From Periplaneta americana (Eukaryota > Arthropoda > Insecta > Blattodea > Blattidae), in the NCBI RefSeq assembly GCF_040183065.1, contig NC_091120.1, positions 189,217,627 through 189,281,626 of the forward strand: 64,000 bases of DNA. The letters are read 5' to 3'. Position 1 is the first letter of the stretch. The number at the start of each line of letters is the position of its first letter. Shown one piece after another: positions 22,427 through 32,417 of this stretch. The notes under the pieces were generated by a model that had not been told where the DNA came from, made no database searches, and saw only the letters and a list, made by a program, of their open reading frames with translations. A program made the translations under genes and the position numbers.

Positions 22427-22486
22427 CAACTTATCTCGTTTACATGTTTCGACCTATTTATAGATCATCTTCAGAACTGGTCGTTG
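22427..22486 (-). ncRNA. Hammerhead-ribozyme-like motif, Penelope minus copy
   Basis: On the minus strand: CTGAAGA core box, helix II GATC/GGTC (one G.T pair), GAAA box, tiny helix III ACATGT and putative cleavage site after GTA. Helix I is GTT/AAC plus CAAC/GTTG across an internal loop. One extra T lies between the core box and helix II compared with the minimal consensus, so activity is uncertain. Confidence 0.6.
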
Positions 22487-22845
22487 TTGGTCTTGGCACC
22501 TCTTGTTCTGTTTTTGTGAGGGTGCGTTTGTGTGGTATAGTATAGAGTCAAAGAGTGTATGTGTTCTGAAATTGAGTTGTGTGTTGAGAATTTCGTTGGG
22601 GTGTGTTTTCGTGTGTCTGTATATTTCATATTGTTCTAGTGTGTTTAGTTTCTGGCTTTTTGGTTGGATGTGTAGTATTTCCATGTCTGTGTTGATGTCT
22701 CTGTGGGTGTGGTTAGCATTTGTGATGTGTTCTGCATATATGGAGGTGTTTTGTAATTTTGTTATGGCTGTGATGTGTTCTTTGTAACGTGTTTGAAACG
22801 ATCTGCCTGTCTGTCCTATGTAGAAGTTGTTGCAACATCGCATAC
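22454..22845 (-). pseudogene. GIY-YIG endonuclease domain fragment, Penelope-like, minus copy
   Basis: Translation contains FYIGQTGRSFQTRYKEHITA, the YIG half of GIY-YIG with the conserved Arg, then STYAEHITNANHTH and a C-terminal TLEQYEIYRHTKTHP. The upstream part (GVYKLKC) is seen only in the plus copy. The 5' end is cut by the inversion junction. No functional start can be assigned. Confidence 0.82.
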
Positions 22846-22849
22846 AGAA

Positions 22850-23310
22850 CAAATAACACTCTACAAAAACATCTCAACACACAAACAAACAAATACAACC
22901 ACACAGGCGTATACAAACTCAAATGTAACACCTGCAACAACTTCTACATAGGACAGACAGGCAGATCGTTTCAAACACGTTACAAAGAACACATCACAGC
23001 CATAACAAAATTACAAAACACTTCCACATATGCAGAACACATCACAAATGCTAACCACACCCACAGAGACATCAACACAGACATGGAAATACTACACATC
23101 CAACCAAAAAGCCAGAAACTAAACACACTAGAACAATATGAAATATACAGACACACAAAAACACACTCCAACGAAATTCTCAACACACAACTCAACTTCA
23201 AAACACACACACTCTTTGATTGTACACTATACCACAGGAACACACCCTCACAGGAAACAGAACAAGTGGTGCCAAGACCAACAACGACCAGTTCTGAAGA
23301 TGACCCATAA
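22850..23310 (+). pseudogene. GIY-YIG endonuclease domain fragment, Penelope-like, plus copy
   Basis: Reads TGVYKLKCNTCNNFYIGQTG, covering the GVY and YIG motifs and a CxxC pair, then RSFQTRYKEH and the same C-terminal region as the minus copy, stopping at 23308-23310. It is an open frame of 173 codons but lacks the reverse transcriptase. The stop overlaps the hammerhead-like motif, the expected 3' order in these elements. Confidence 0.85.
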
Positions 23311-23341
23311 ATAGGTCGAAACATGTAAACGAGGTACGTTG
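23282..23341 (+). ncRNA. Hammerhead-ribozyme-like motif, Penelope plus copy
   Basis: Core box CTGAAGA at 23294-23300, helix II GACC/GGTC, GAAA at 23318-23321, two-pair helix III (AC/GT), cleavage expected after GTA at 23327. Helix I is GTT/AAC then CAACG/CGTTG, all Watson-Crick. The same single extra T after the core box is present. Hammerheads in Penelope-like elements are established in the literature. The identification here is by eye. Confidence 0.65.
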
Positions 23342-23474
23342 AAATTTAACACAGGAAAGTCTTACCATACATATTCCGAAGTGATTAGAAATGTTAAAAA
23401 TATCGTTCAAAATTAAACATTTTTCAACTTACGATGTTTGGTAACGTATACACGTCCGTTGATGTGACATATTA

Positions 23475-23928
23475 ATGAATTTAAATACTATTATAGTCAC
23501 AATCATGCCATGGTATGAAAGAAAAATTTCACAACCTCGAGTGGGAATCGAACCTGCGACTTCCTGTTCTCCGGTCAGGTGCTCTACCACTGAGCTATCG
23601 AGTTCGTCTCACGCCAAAGGCTTGGAATCATCCTTTCATACTGGCGACTCAACGTCACCAAACATCGTAAGTTGAAGATTACATTTGTAAAGTTTCTTTC
23701 AACCAATAAGCAGTGCTGACTAGATCAGACGCTATGGACAGTACTCTATAACAGAGTCGCCAGTATGAAAGGATGATTCCAAGCCTTTGGCATGAGACGA
23801 ACTCGATAGCTCGGTGGTAGAGTGCCTGACCGGAGAACAGGAAGTCGCAGGTTCAATTCCCGCTCGAGGTTGTGAAATTTTTCTTTCATACCAGGCATGA
23901 TTGTGACTATAATAGTATTTAAATTCAT
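23475..23928. repeat. Inverted pair of tRNA-derived SINEs (175-bp arms, ~103-bp spacer)
   Basis: Arms 23475-23650 and 23754-23928 are near-identical inverted copies. Each holds a tRNA-like unit: GATAGCTCAGTGGTAGAGCA and GCAGGTTCGATTCCC (A and B boxes), followed by GTGAAATTTTTCTTTCATAC. The cloverleaf has mismatched acceptor and T stems and no clear anticodon, so these are SINEs rather than tRNA genes. Confidence 0.85.
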
Positions 23929-25340
23929 AAACATTTTTGTAGTGGTCACAAAATCCCCCCTTTCCCCGGGGTACTGGTAACTAAATTCCGTAAAACTGGA
24001 TGTAAACAAGATCTATTCCTCCCCACTGTCAGTTCCTTCAACCAAATATTAATATTAATTTTATCAAGGACAAGTGAAATTGATTATTCCTTACATACTA
24101 TATTATGTTTGTCTTACGAATGCCTAACTTCTGTGTACTCTGTTTCCGTATGACATTTCAACAATTCTCCATTACCATAATCATTCATTACAAATATAAT
24201 GTGGGCCCTCGTAGTGAATGAGCAACTAAAATATACACTGATTATCATTCAATCCCATTCATAGCAGTGATACGTCATTACCTTTTGGCTCTTCTGACAG
24301 TGATGGAAAAGCACATAAAATGCAGTCTGTATTTTTAGCTTCTGCAAGAAACATCTTTGATCTCAATAAAGATGTTGATCCACAAAGATACCTCTCAGCA
24401 AAGCAGGAAACTTTGTAAGGCAAGGAACATTTGACTAGTACTTTTATCTGGAGGCATATGGCTTCACAATATGGAATCCTCAATTTTACTACCTCTTAAA
24501 GAAAACAATTTAAATAATTTTTATCCTTTCTTTAATAATTCAGATTCGAATCAAATAGTACTCACATACATACCATGACTCAGTTCTTTAAAATAATCTT
24601 TACCTGTACAAAGAAACTGAGGTAATTTATTTATGTATATAGTTTTTTTCTTTTCTACATTTTATAAGTAAGTTTAGTCATATTGTATAATAAAAGCTCG
24701 CAACTGTCCTTTTGCTAAAGTTATTGTAAAATGATGTATTCAGATATGTAAGGTTAAACACAATCAAAATTTAGTCATGAATTTGTATAACTGCGACTGC
24801 AATGGACAAATTTATTTGATCAGCTATTTGAAGTCATTAGTGAAAAATAAAAATTACCGAATGTCATTGTACCGTTTTACTTTCTGATTATTGGAAGTAC
24901 AGAGAAATTATTGTGATGCATCTAAAAATTGATTTAAAACTTCAGGTACCGGTAATAAACGTTTCCAACATCCTTCAACTCTGAAGAAAATTTCTAACAT
25001 CCTTCAACCTAAAAAAATGGTTTTCGGGCATGATGTCTGGCTGCCCATTTCTTAACTACTTGGATGGATCTTCTTAAACCAAACTAAAAAATATGTTCAT
25101 GAACTACAGTAAGTTTCACTTCGAAAATAATACGAGATTATTTGAAAGTGGCATGTCAGAATTGTGGTTTACTCAAAATTGGATTAAATGATTTTGTTCT
25201 TGAATTTTATACACAAGGTATTGTGTCATATGAATCTTCATAGAACATTTCCCCAAAAATTCTTGGTTAGGAATAATAGTTGTTGCATGCGATAGCTACA
25301 TGCTAGCGAGTTCACTAGATTATAGTGTGAGGTTGTTGAA
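23929..25340. other. AT-rich spacer
   Basis: No gene. An ORF of 74 codons at 24259-24483 has no recognisable domain. Confidence 0.45.
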
Positions 25341-25349
25341 ATCAACACT

Positions 25350-25435
25350 CTTAGCTGTTGAATAATTTCAAGGGAAAAATTGTTCCCTTCAAATTATTCA
25401 AGTCAGCTTCATACCTGAAAGCCAGATTTATATAC
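25350..25435. repeat. SINE tail fragment
   Basis: TTGAATAATTTCAAGGGAAA, then ATTATTCAAGTCAGCTTC and CCTGAAAGCC match the tail of the SINE near 18712-18790. Only the tail is present and it is locally rearranged. Confidence 0.6.
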
Positions 25436-25439
25436 TTTT

Positions 25440-26105
25440 AGCGAGGAAGTATGTAGCATTAAATCATATCTATGTTTACTTCTATTTATGATGTTTATTT
25501 GCTTTATCATCGTATGTAGTTGTACAGAACTGAAAAATATGCTTCACAAATATGAAATGTCCACAAAATTACATACCGGTATGTGGTAACCAATCTTGAG
25601 GGCAAAATGCATATAGATATAAATATGAAACCATTAACCAGTCTTTTCGTTCATTTGAAATATTTGGCTAATATTCATTGGTAGTTGGTTTGCTTTACAC
25701 GTAATTTCTTGGCTCTCATGAAGACAAAATACAGTGTGTCTAGGATGAACATTACCGATAAAAAAGTTTTATAACTTAGCAACCAACAAATTTTCCAAAT
25801 GTTGTTCGTTGCAAAAGACAGAGGAACGCGTCAATTTTTTAATTGTGATCAATAAATCTCCACAAGTTCACATCGTGTGGCTCAGCAGACTTCATGAATC
25901 CATTCCAGGAGCAACAATTGTAACTCTTCTCTTTCTGAACTTACAAATTTTTTCTGGCCTCTGAAAAGTCCTACATACTACTAGTGTACTGCCCCCTACT
26001 CCTCTTTGTTTCATTGTACATTTAAAAGATATAGCTGTATGTTTCAGTACGATTTGTGACTTTCATTAAATATAGTTCCCTTCTCTCTTTTAATTCTTAT
26101 TTTAT
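25440..26105. other. AT-rich spacer
   Basis: Nothing recognised. Confidence 0.5.
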
Positions 26106-26109
26106 AATT

Positions 26110-27065
26110 TCAGGGCATTTTGGATTGTTTAAGACTGTGAAAGTCTCGTATGATATTGAAAGTTATTCAGTTTGCTCACCTTATACTGAAATTTATTCAG
26201 TTTGAATTGTTGAACATCAGAAAATTTCAGATTATATTAATTTATTCAGTTTGGATTGTTGAACATCGTGAAAGTCTAATCAGACTGAAACTTACTCAGT
26301 TTAGATTGTTAAACTTCTTGAAAGTTTCAAATCATACTAAAACTTATTCACTTTCAATTGCTGAACTGCGTGACAGTCTGAAATCATATTGAAACTTACT
26401 CAAATTGGATTGTTGTACACCACAAAACTCTCGTATTGAGTGTTGAACATCATGAGAGTCTCAAATCATACTGAAACTCGTTTAGTTTTTATGTTGAACA
26501 TCGTGAAAGTCTCAAATCATACTTAAACTTACTCATTTTGGATTGTACATCGTAAAAATCTCGTATTGCTTATTGAACATCATGAAAGTATCAAATCATA
26601 CTGAAACTTATTCACTTTCAATTGCTGAACTCCGTGACAGTATGAAATCATATTCAAACTTACTCAAATTGGATTGTTGTACACCACAGAAGTCTTGTAT
26701 TGAGTGTTGAACATCATAAAAGTCTCAAATCATACTGAAACTTGTTGAGTTTTTATGTTGAACACCGTGAAAGTCTCAAATCATACTTAAACTTATTCAT
26801 TTTGGATTGTACATCGTAAAAATCTCTCATTGCTTATTGAACATCATGAAAGTCTCAAATCACACTGAAACTTATTCAGTTTTCATGTTGAACACCGTGA
26901 ACATCTCGAATCATACTGAAACGTATTGTTTGGATTGTTGAACACTATAAAAGTCTCAGGTTGATTGTTCAACATAGTGATAGTCTCAGATCATACTGAG
27001 ACATGTTCAGATTTAATTGTTGAACATCTTGGAAGTCTCAAATTGATTGTTGAACATTGTGAAAG
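26110..27065. repeat. Second minisatellite, unit about 50 bp, with higher-order repeat
   Basis: Degenerate units contain GAAAGTCTCAAATCATACTG, AAACTTATTCAGTTT and GGATTGTTGAACATC. A block of ~280 bp starting near 26340 (with TTGTTGTACACCACA and TATTGAGTGTTGAACATC) is repeated near 26620, showing higher-order duplication. The sequence is unrelated to the 1752-3427 array. No coding sense. Confidence 0.9.
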
Positions 27066-28180
27066 ATATCATGTTTGAATTGTTTTTTCCTTATTCAGAA
27101 TATAAGTTCGAAGTATTACGCTTGCTCTTCTGCATGAAGAACCAATCAGTAATAATTGACTCATGTGGAGAACATTATTGCAGTACCGGTAATAGTCTGG
27201 AATGCTGCGTGTATCCTGGCAATAAATTTAGTCAAGATCATTTTAAAGTTCTTAATAACATTATTTGTATTACAACCTCACATGAACTCTTGCCAATGTA
27301 ATGACACTCATTTTATAGGGATGAATCAGGGAAATGTAAGGGAGGAAGATGTGAAGATTGTTTATGTATGTCATTTTTGATAATTAAAGTTTGCTTTCGA
27401 CACGTTATTTTGTCAGCAAATCACCTATCAGTTTAAAAAACCCGAACTTACTGAGCTATGTGTGTAAATACTTCACTCTGTATAAGGAAACATAATTATT
27501 GTGTTTTCTGTAGTTACCTCTGATAAATTTATTACCATTGTATATCTGTTTGAAAGTTATAGATTTCTGTATTACTTTGATCTGGTACCAGAAATTAAAA
27601 CCCTCCAAGTTGTACCTTAAAATTGCATGGTTTTACATGTGTGAAGGAATTTTAGTATTGTAAAACAAAATATCAGCCAGACGAAAATTTAAATAATATA
27701 TCCTTCTTTCCCCCCCAACCCCCACCCCACCAAAAAAAATTAGAATGAAATCTCGAAGAAGCTTGCTTCAATTTTGTGTTTTGTTGTTATTGTTTTTAAT
27801 TTTAGAGAATTACACCATTTAGATTTTTGCTTACTTCATGTACAATCAAGATGCATTGTATTGTGCAGTAGTACCACACCACATTTCATAGTACCCTGTC
27901 TTATGCTTGTATATTTGTAATTTATGCTGTTTATAACTTCTGTGCAATTTATGATTTTTTAAGGTCTTTCTCGGTGATGGTAACACGAAACTGTGTTTCT
28001 CGGGGTTTACCGAGGAGAACGAACAGTGATATGGTCATTTGCATGTTCCTTCCAGTCTCTAACCGCTGCATGCCCACAACTCTTCTCGTAACACAATAGC
28101 CAGGTTAATGCTTCCTGTAACACAACTTTTCTCTGTACATGATTTGTATACTAGTTTGTAATTATTGTTAAACTCCTTTA
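27066..28180. other. AT-rich spacer
   Basis: No gene. A C-rich then A-rich tract lies near 27710-27740. Confidence 0.5.
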
Positions 28181-28183
28181 AAT

Positions 28184-28570
28184 CACGAGGTCTGACAATT
28201 AAGTTCACGAACTCATCCTAGAAAAATTACTACCTACCTCATTCCCGAATATCACTACAGTCGGCTTTAAGGCACTGCCCTTGGGAAGCTGTGTACTAAT
28301 GCCAGCACCTAGTCCATCCTGCAAAGCAGTTTTGAAACTGTTTCTGAAGTAGCCAACATCATATTACCCATGATATCATGAATGTTATTAAAATGTCTTT
28401 CAATATTTCCTTTATCTTCAGATAAAAAAGTCATTGGGGACCAGATCAGGTGAGTAGGGAAGATGTTGTAATACAGTTATTTCTTTACTGGCTAAAAGCT
28501 CTCTCACAAACAGTGCAGGTCACTGGTGTATTGTCGTGATTTGCACATATTTTTCTCATGCCAAGACTTT
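28184..28570 (-). mobile_element. Truncated mariner, 3' part
   Basis: Begins ACGAGGTCTGACAATTAAGT, a mariner-type end. The minus strand reads, with several stops, HDN at the second catalytic Asp, then YSPDLVPNDFF at the third. The N-terminal half and opposite TIR are gone, and another repeat starts at 28582. Confidence 0.78.
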
Positions 28571-28581
28571 CAGTTGAAATT

Positions 28582-29347
28582 TTTTTTATGCTCGACCATG
28601 CCGAAATGTAGTAATTATACACCTGGTAGCAGCCCTTTAATGGACCTCATTAAAGTACAGCTATTCATTAAAGTTCAGGTTTTCCACCAATCAAAAAACA
28701 CCATTGTAGCAATATGAAAGCACAAGTATCGATTATTCTCGGATATGCAATCGAAAGACAAATAGCGAAACATCACGGAGGCTGGAAATCCAATACTGTC
28801 ACAGAAGGTTATGTTCTGTTACTATAATAATTAGCGTTAATTGTAAATAATATTCAAATAAATTCAGTTTGTCTAAATCAATTTCAAGGTTATATCAAGA
28901 TTAATATTCATTTTACTCTTTAGATTATATCAAGGTCAATGACATTTGTTCATCGGAAAAAATCAGTACTTTTGCATCTACGCACATTTTACAATTTACG
29001 AGATATTGCGTCCACACCTGTGGAGTAACGGTGAGCGCGTCTGGCTGCGAAACCAGGTGGCCCGGGTGCGATTCCCAGTCAGGGCAAGTTACCTGGTTAA
29101 GGTTTTTTCCGGGGTTTTCCCTCAACCCAATATGAGCAAATGCTGGGTAACTTTCTGTGCTGGACCCCGGACTCATTTCACCGGCATTATCACCTTCATC
29201 TCATTCAGACGCTAAATAACCTAATAAAGCGTCGTAAAATAACCTACTAAAAAAAACGAGATATTGCGCAAGGCCAATTCTGCTCTCCAGTCAGATATGA
29301 ATACTTATGAATAATTTCAAGTTAGAAATATGGTCGAGCATAAAAAG
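28582..29347. mobile_element. TIR element containing a SINE
   Basis: Left TTTTTATGCTCGACCATG is matched inverted by CATATTTC..GGTCGAGCATAAAAA at the right. Without the SINE (245 bp + 13) it is ~510 bp. No coding sequence and no target duplication identified. Confidence 0.55.
29011..29255 (+). mobile_element. tRNA-derived SINE with perfect 13-bp target duplication
   Basis: ACGAGATATTGCG occurs at 28998-29010 and 29256-29268. The head has an A-box-like GTAACGGTGAGCGCG and a B-box-like GGGTGCGATTCCC, the centre is TTTTTTCCGGGGTTTTCC, and the tail ends TAAAATAACCTACTAAAAAA. The exact duplication shows a relatively recent retroposition. Confidence 0.95.
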
Positions 29348-29360
29348 TCGTATGAAACTT

Positions 29361-29457
29361 GCCTATAATGGTAATTAAGACGCTCGTATGAAAATTATGA
29401 AACTCGCTTGCGCTCGTTTCATAAACATACTCGCGTCTTAATTACTACCATTATAGC
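29361..29457. repeat. Imperfect palindrome (~45-bp arms)
   Basis: CTATAATGGTAATTAAGACG pairs with CGTCTTAATTAC and ACCATTATAG, and the internal ATGAAACTCGC/GCTCGTTTCAT also pairs. A compact hairpin next to the 28582-29347 element and possibly part of it. Confidence 0.85.
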
Positions 29458-29660
29458 GTTTTTGCATAATGTACTATTAACTGTTTATCTATCAATGTTT
29501 ACTTGGTCACTGTGCTTTTCACAGTCAGTCAGTCTTGACGCACAATTCGACGAATTGTTGCAATGTTTTCTTTAGTTCTGTGAATGCCACTCAACGAGTC
29601 ATCACCACATGTTTACGCAAACAGCTGTGAGACACTGATATACGAAGGCTATGAAACCGT

Positions 29661-29822
29661 ACCAAGTTCTTTGTGCAGATCCAGAAACAGAGTTTGGGCC
29701 ACCTGAATTTTCCAAGTTCCACTTGTAACTGCGCATGTCCTTTGTTTACTGAGCATGCTCAGTATGTTATAACTGGAACTTGGAAAATTCAGGTAGCCAA
29801 ATTTTGTTTCTTAGTCTGTACA
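29661..29822. mobile_element. Small MITE, copy 1 of a two-copy family
   Basis: Inverted ends contain AGAAACAGAGTTTGGGCCAC and, inverted, AGAAACAAAATTTGGCTACC, each followed by CTGAATTTTCCAAGTTCC. A related copy is at 54488-54609. Confidence 0.82.
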
Positions 29823-30177
29823 GTGCTGCCAATGGAAGCACACTGCATCAAGTTAGCGGGCTTAATTGTCAGACATCGTAAATATGTGAGGTTAGAAGAC
29901 TATTGGAATCTCATCTCATAATTATATTTCCTTGCATAAGTCAATCACAATTTTACTCGAAATTAATTTTGTAATGATTAATTTCATTATTTTTATAATA
30001 TCCTCCTCTCTGGAGGAAAGGAGAAATGACATTTATTATTTAAGTAAGGTTTGCGTACTTAAATTTAGAGATACATTTTTATGTAATTTTAAAAAATCAA
30101 AATTTTCATGTGCAATGAGCATTGCCATTGATGAACTCATTACTTTTTGATGAAATTACACTTTCTTCAAGTTTTCC
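29823..30177. other. AT-rich spacer
   Basis: Nothing recognised. Confidence 0.5.
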
Positions 30178-30181
30178 TTAA

Positions 30182-30950
30182 GGGGACTCTCCACTAAAAA
30201 TGATTTCCTAATCTTTTTTTTTTTTCCAACCCGATATTGAGAGCATGTTTACTATGTAAAGGACTAACAAAGTTCAAAATTTTAACTCCCAAATGTTTTT
30301 GGCTTTTGAGTTTTTATTTCTTTTTCTATTCTTTTCAGAAACATTTTCAAACCCAAGACATGGAAGAAACATTTCTATGCATTCATTTTATGAAATATCT
30401 CATTTATTCACTTTGAAAAATGTTTTTTGAATTTTTTAAAGTACTATTTTTCCTATAATTCGTGAAAAAAATATATATATTAATAAAATAAACTAGCTGC
30501 ACTTCTCACAAAATAAATGCATAAATACATGCAACTACCTCATAAATACTTGCAGTAAAAATCTAATTCAGACTGATTAATATTTGGCACAAAAAAAAAT
30601 AATAAACTTGCGAAAAAATGGATTTGAAAGTAAAATGAACATTTATTTAAATTAAAATTCTCCTCCAATACATTAATTTAGTAACTTTAGGGAGCCAACT
30701 TTAGAATAAAAAGTTACTAGATTTGTAATAAAAAATTTGTAAAGAAGATTTCTTTGTTGAAAAAATAATTTTGACAGCTCTTTAAATGCCACGCCCCTTT
30801 ATAACCTTAATTAAAAAAAAAAAAATTAGTCATATTTGTAATCAAAATTGAACTAAATCCATTTGGGGTATGAAAATATACATTCTAAAGAAGTGAAATA
30901 GCCAATAAATTGTTTTGGAAAATTTTCGTGATTTTCAGTGAAGTCTCCCC
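30182..30950. mobile_element. TTAA-flanked MITE, copy B (769 bp)
   Basis: Ends GGGGACTCTCCACTAAAAAT and, inverted, GGGGAGACTTCACTGAAAAT. TTAA at 30178-30181 and 30951-30954. The interior is extremely AT-rich and noncoding. Confidence 0.85.
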
Positions 30951-30954
30951 TTAA

Positions 30955-32409
30955 AGTAATAAGGAAATTTATTGCAGTTAATTGAAACTAATCTTAAGAC
31001 CATTGATAAAATTATCATTATGAATCTGACGGATTGTAGGTGCGAAGTTTGTGATTGGATTTCCCATGTAGATGACAGGGTAGTTAATAAAATCATATTA
31101 AAATACCTGAAAAAACCGACCATCTGTTGCTAAATGGAAGCTGAGGGCATAAAAAATGTTAAATTTTGCTATGTCATTTCAAAAGATTGTAATACTAAAT
31201 CAAAATTATCAAGAATCACATCCAAACAAATTAATGATCAGTTTTTTCTTTCTTTTGTTTGCATTATAGTAAAAACTGTTTAAATAAAATTGTATTCTTT
31301 TCTGAATATAAAACACAAAGCATAATAAAGATAAATTATACAGTACATATCTGGAAGACCAACTATCCCTCGGTAAAAAGGGGTTGAGGGCATAAAAATT
31401 TGTATATTTTGCTATGTTATTTCCAAACATTGTCAAAATTATCAAGATAAAGACGAATCAGAGAACCTTATGCTCTGTAGCTGTTCTGTTGCGGTGTTGA
31501 AGTCCTCCATGTTGTCATGGTAACTGTCATTGCTTTGTTTCTTCATAGTCGAGTTCCATAGACAAAAATTTTGATGCAGAGGCATGGTCAAGGGGTTAAA
31601 CATAGATTCATTCATATATTACTGCTCCGTAAATCGCATTTTTGTTCGAGTTCTAATGTGCCCCATAGCTTTATGTATAGTAGATTAGTAGTTTGTAGAA
31701 ATTAATTTGGTTATATAATACCATAAATGAGTTTTCTCAAAGTCAATGCCCAGCTAAATTCCTTTCTCGCACCCGAAAACAGTAGGCTTATTTCATTTCA
31801 TCAAAATCCTCAGGCCCTTTTTGAGATTAAATTTACAAGTATATAATGGGTGGTGGGAATGTAGCACTGACCACGTTTCCTCCATATTGGCTGGATGATC
31901 GTTCACCTCTGCTGAGGCATGTATGTGGACTTGAGTGCAATAGTCGTCCTTGACCCTTCGGGGGCTCTTACGCCTCGAATTTAAATTCCTTTTAATCTGT
32001 GATGTCATGGGCATTCATTGATGATGAATTAGTGCTCAATTAAAAAAACTTGCCCAGGCTAATGATTCAGATGGATTATTATGAATGTGATATTTGTAAT
32101 GGGCTCACCATATCTGCTTAGCAGATGAATGCAGATATCTGTGCAAGATGTTATTGATAACAGAACTGAAAATGTTAACAAACTTTATCAGAAAGAAACT
32201 TCTCCCATAATAAGAAGAAACATACTTTATTAAACTCATGAACATAAGAAAAATAGAAACCAAATTATATTTAGGTCAAGATATATTGATTTGAGTTGAG
32301 TATCATTTCAGACAAACAAAAGTTGCATTTGAAGTTAGTATAGTAAGAATGAAATGTAAGACATAAAATTATCATAGTACATGTAATTATAGTCAGTGTT
32401 CACTATATA
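30955..32409. other. AT-rich spacer with weak repeats
   Basis: A ~80-bp motif (GAGGGCATAAAAA, TTTTGCTATGT) occurs near 31140 and 31388 in direct orientation. The stretch 31840-31985 is GC-richer and may be an old SINE-like repeat. No gene. Confidence 0.4.
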
Positions 32410-32417
32410 GATTTGCA

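Larger units (their letters stand above)
22370..23395. mobile_element. Two Penelope-like element 3' parts in head-to-head inverted array
   Basis: Left arm (~22370-22836) and right arm (~22931-23395) are inverted copies separated by a ~94-bp spacer. Each arm encodes a GIY-YIG endonuclease-type domain and ends outward in a hammerhead-like motif, then shared sequence ACACAGGAAAG and TTCCGAAGTGAT. Reverse transcriptase sequence is absent, so both are 5' truncated. Penelope-like elements are known for GIY-YIG domains and complex inverted or tandem insertions. Confidence 0.88.

Noticed and set aside
23800..23875. Possible functional tRNA gene (also its inverted partner at 23540-23615)
   Set aside because: Acceptor and T stems have mismatches, there is no credible anticodon loop, and it is embedded in a SINE-type repeat present as two copies.
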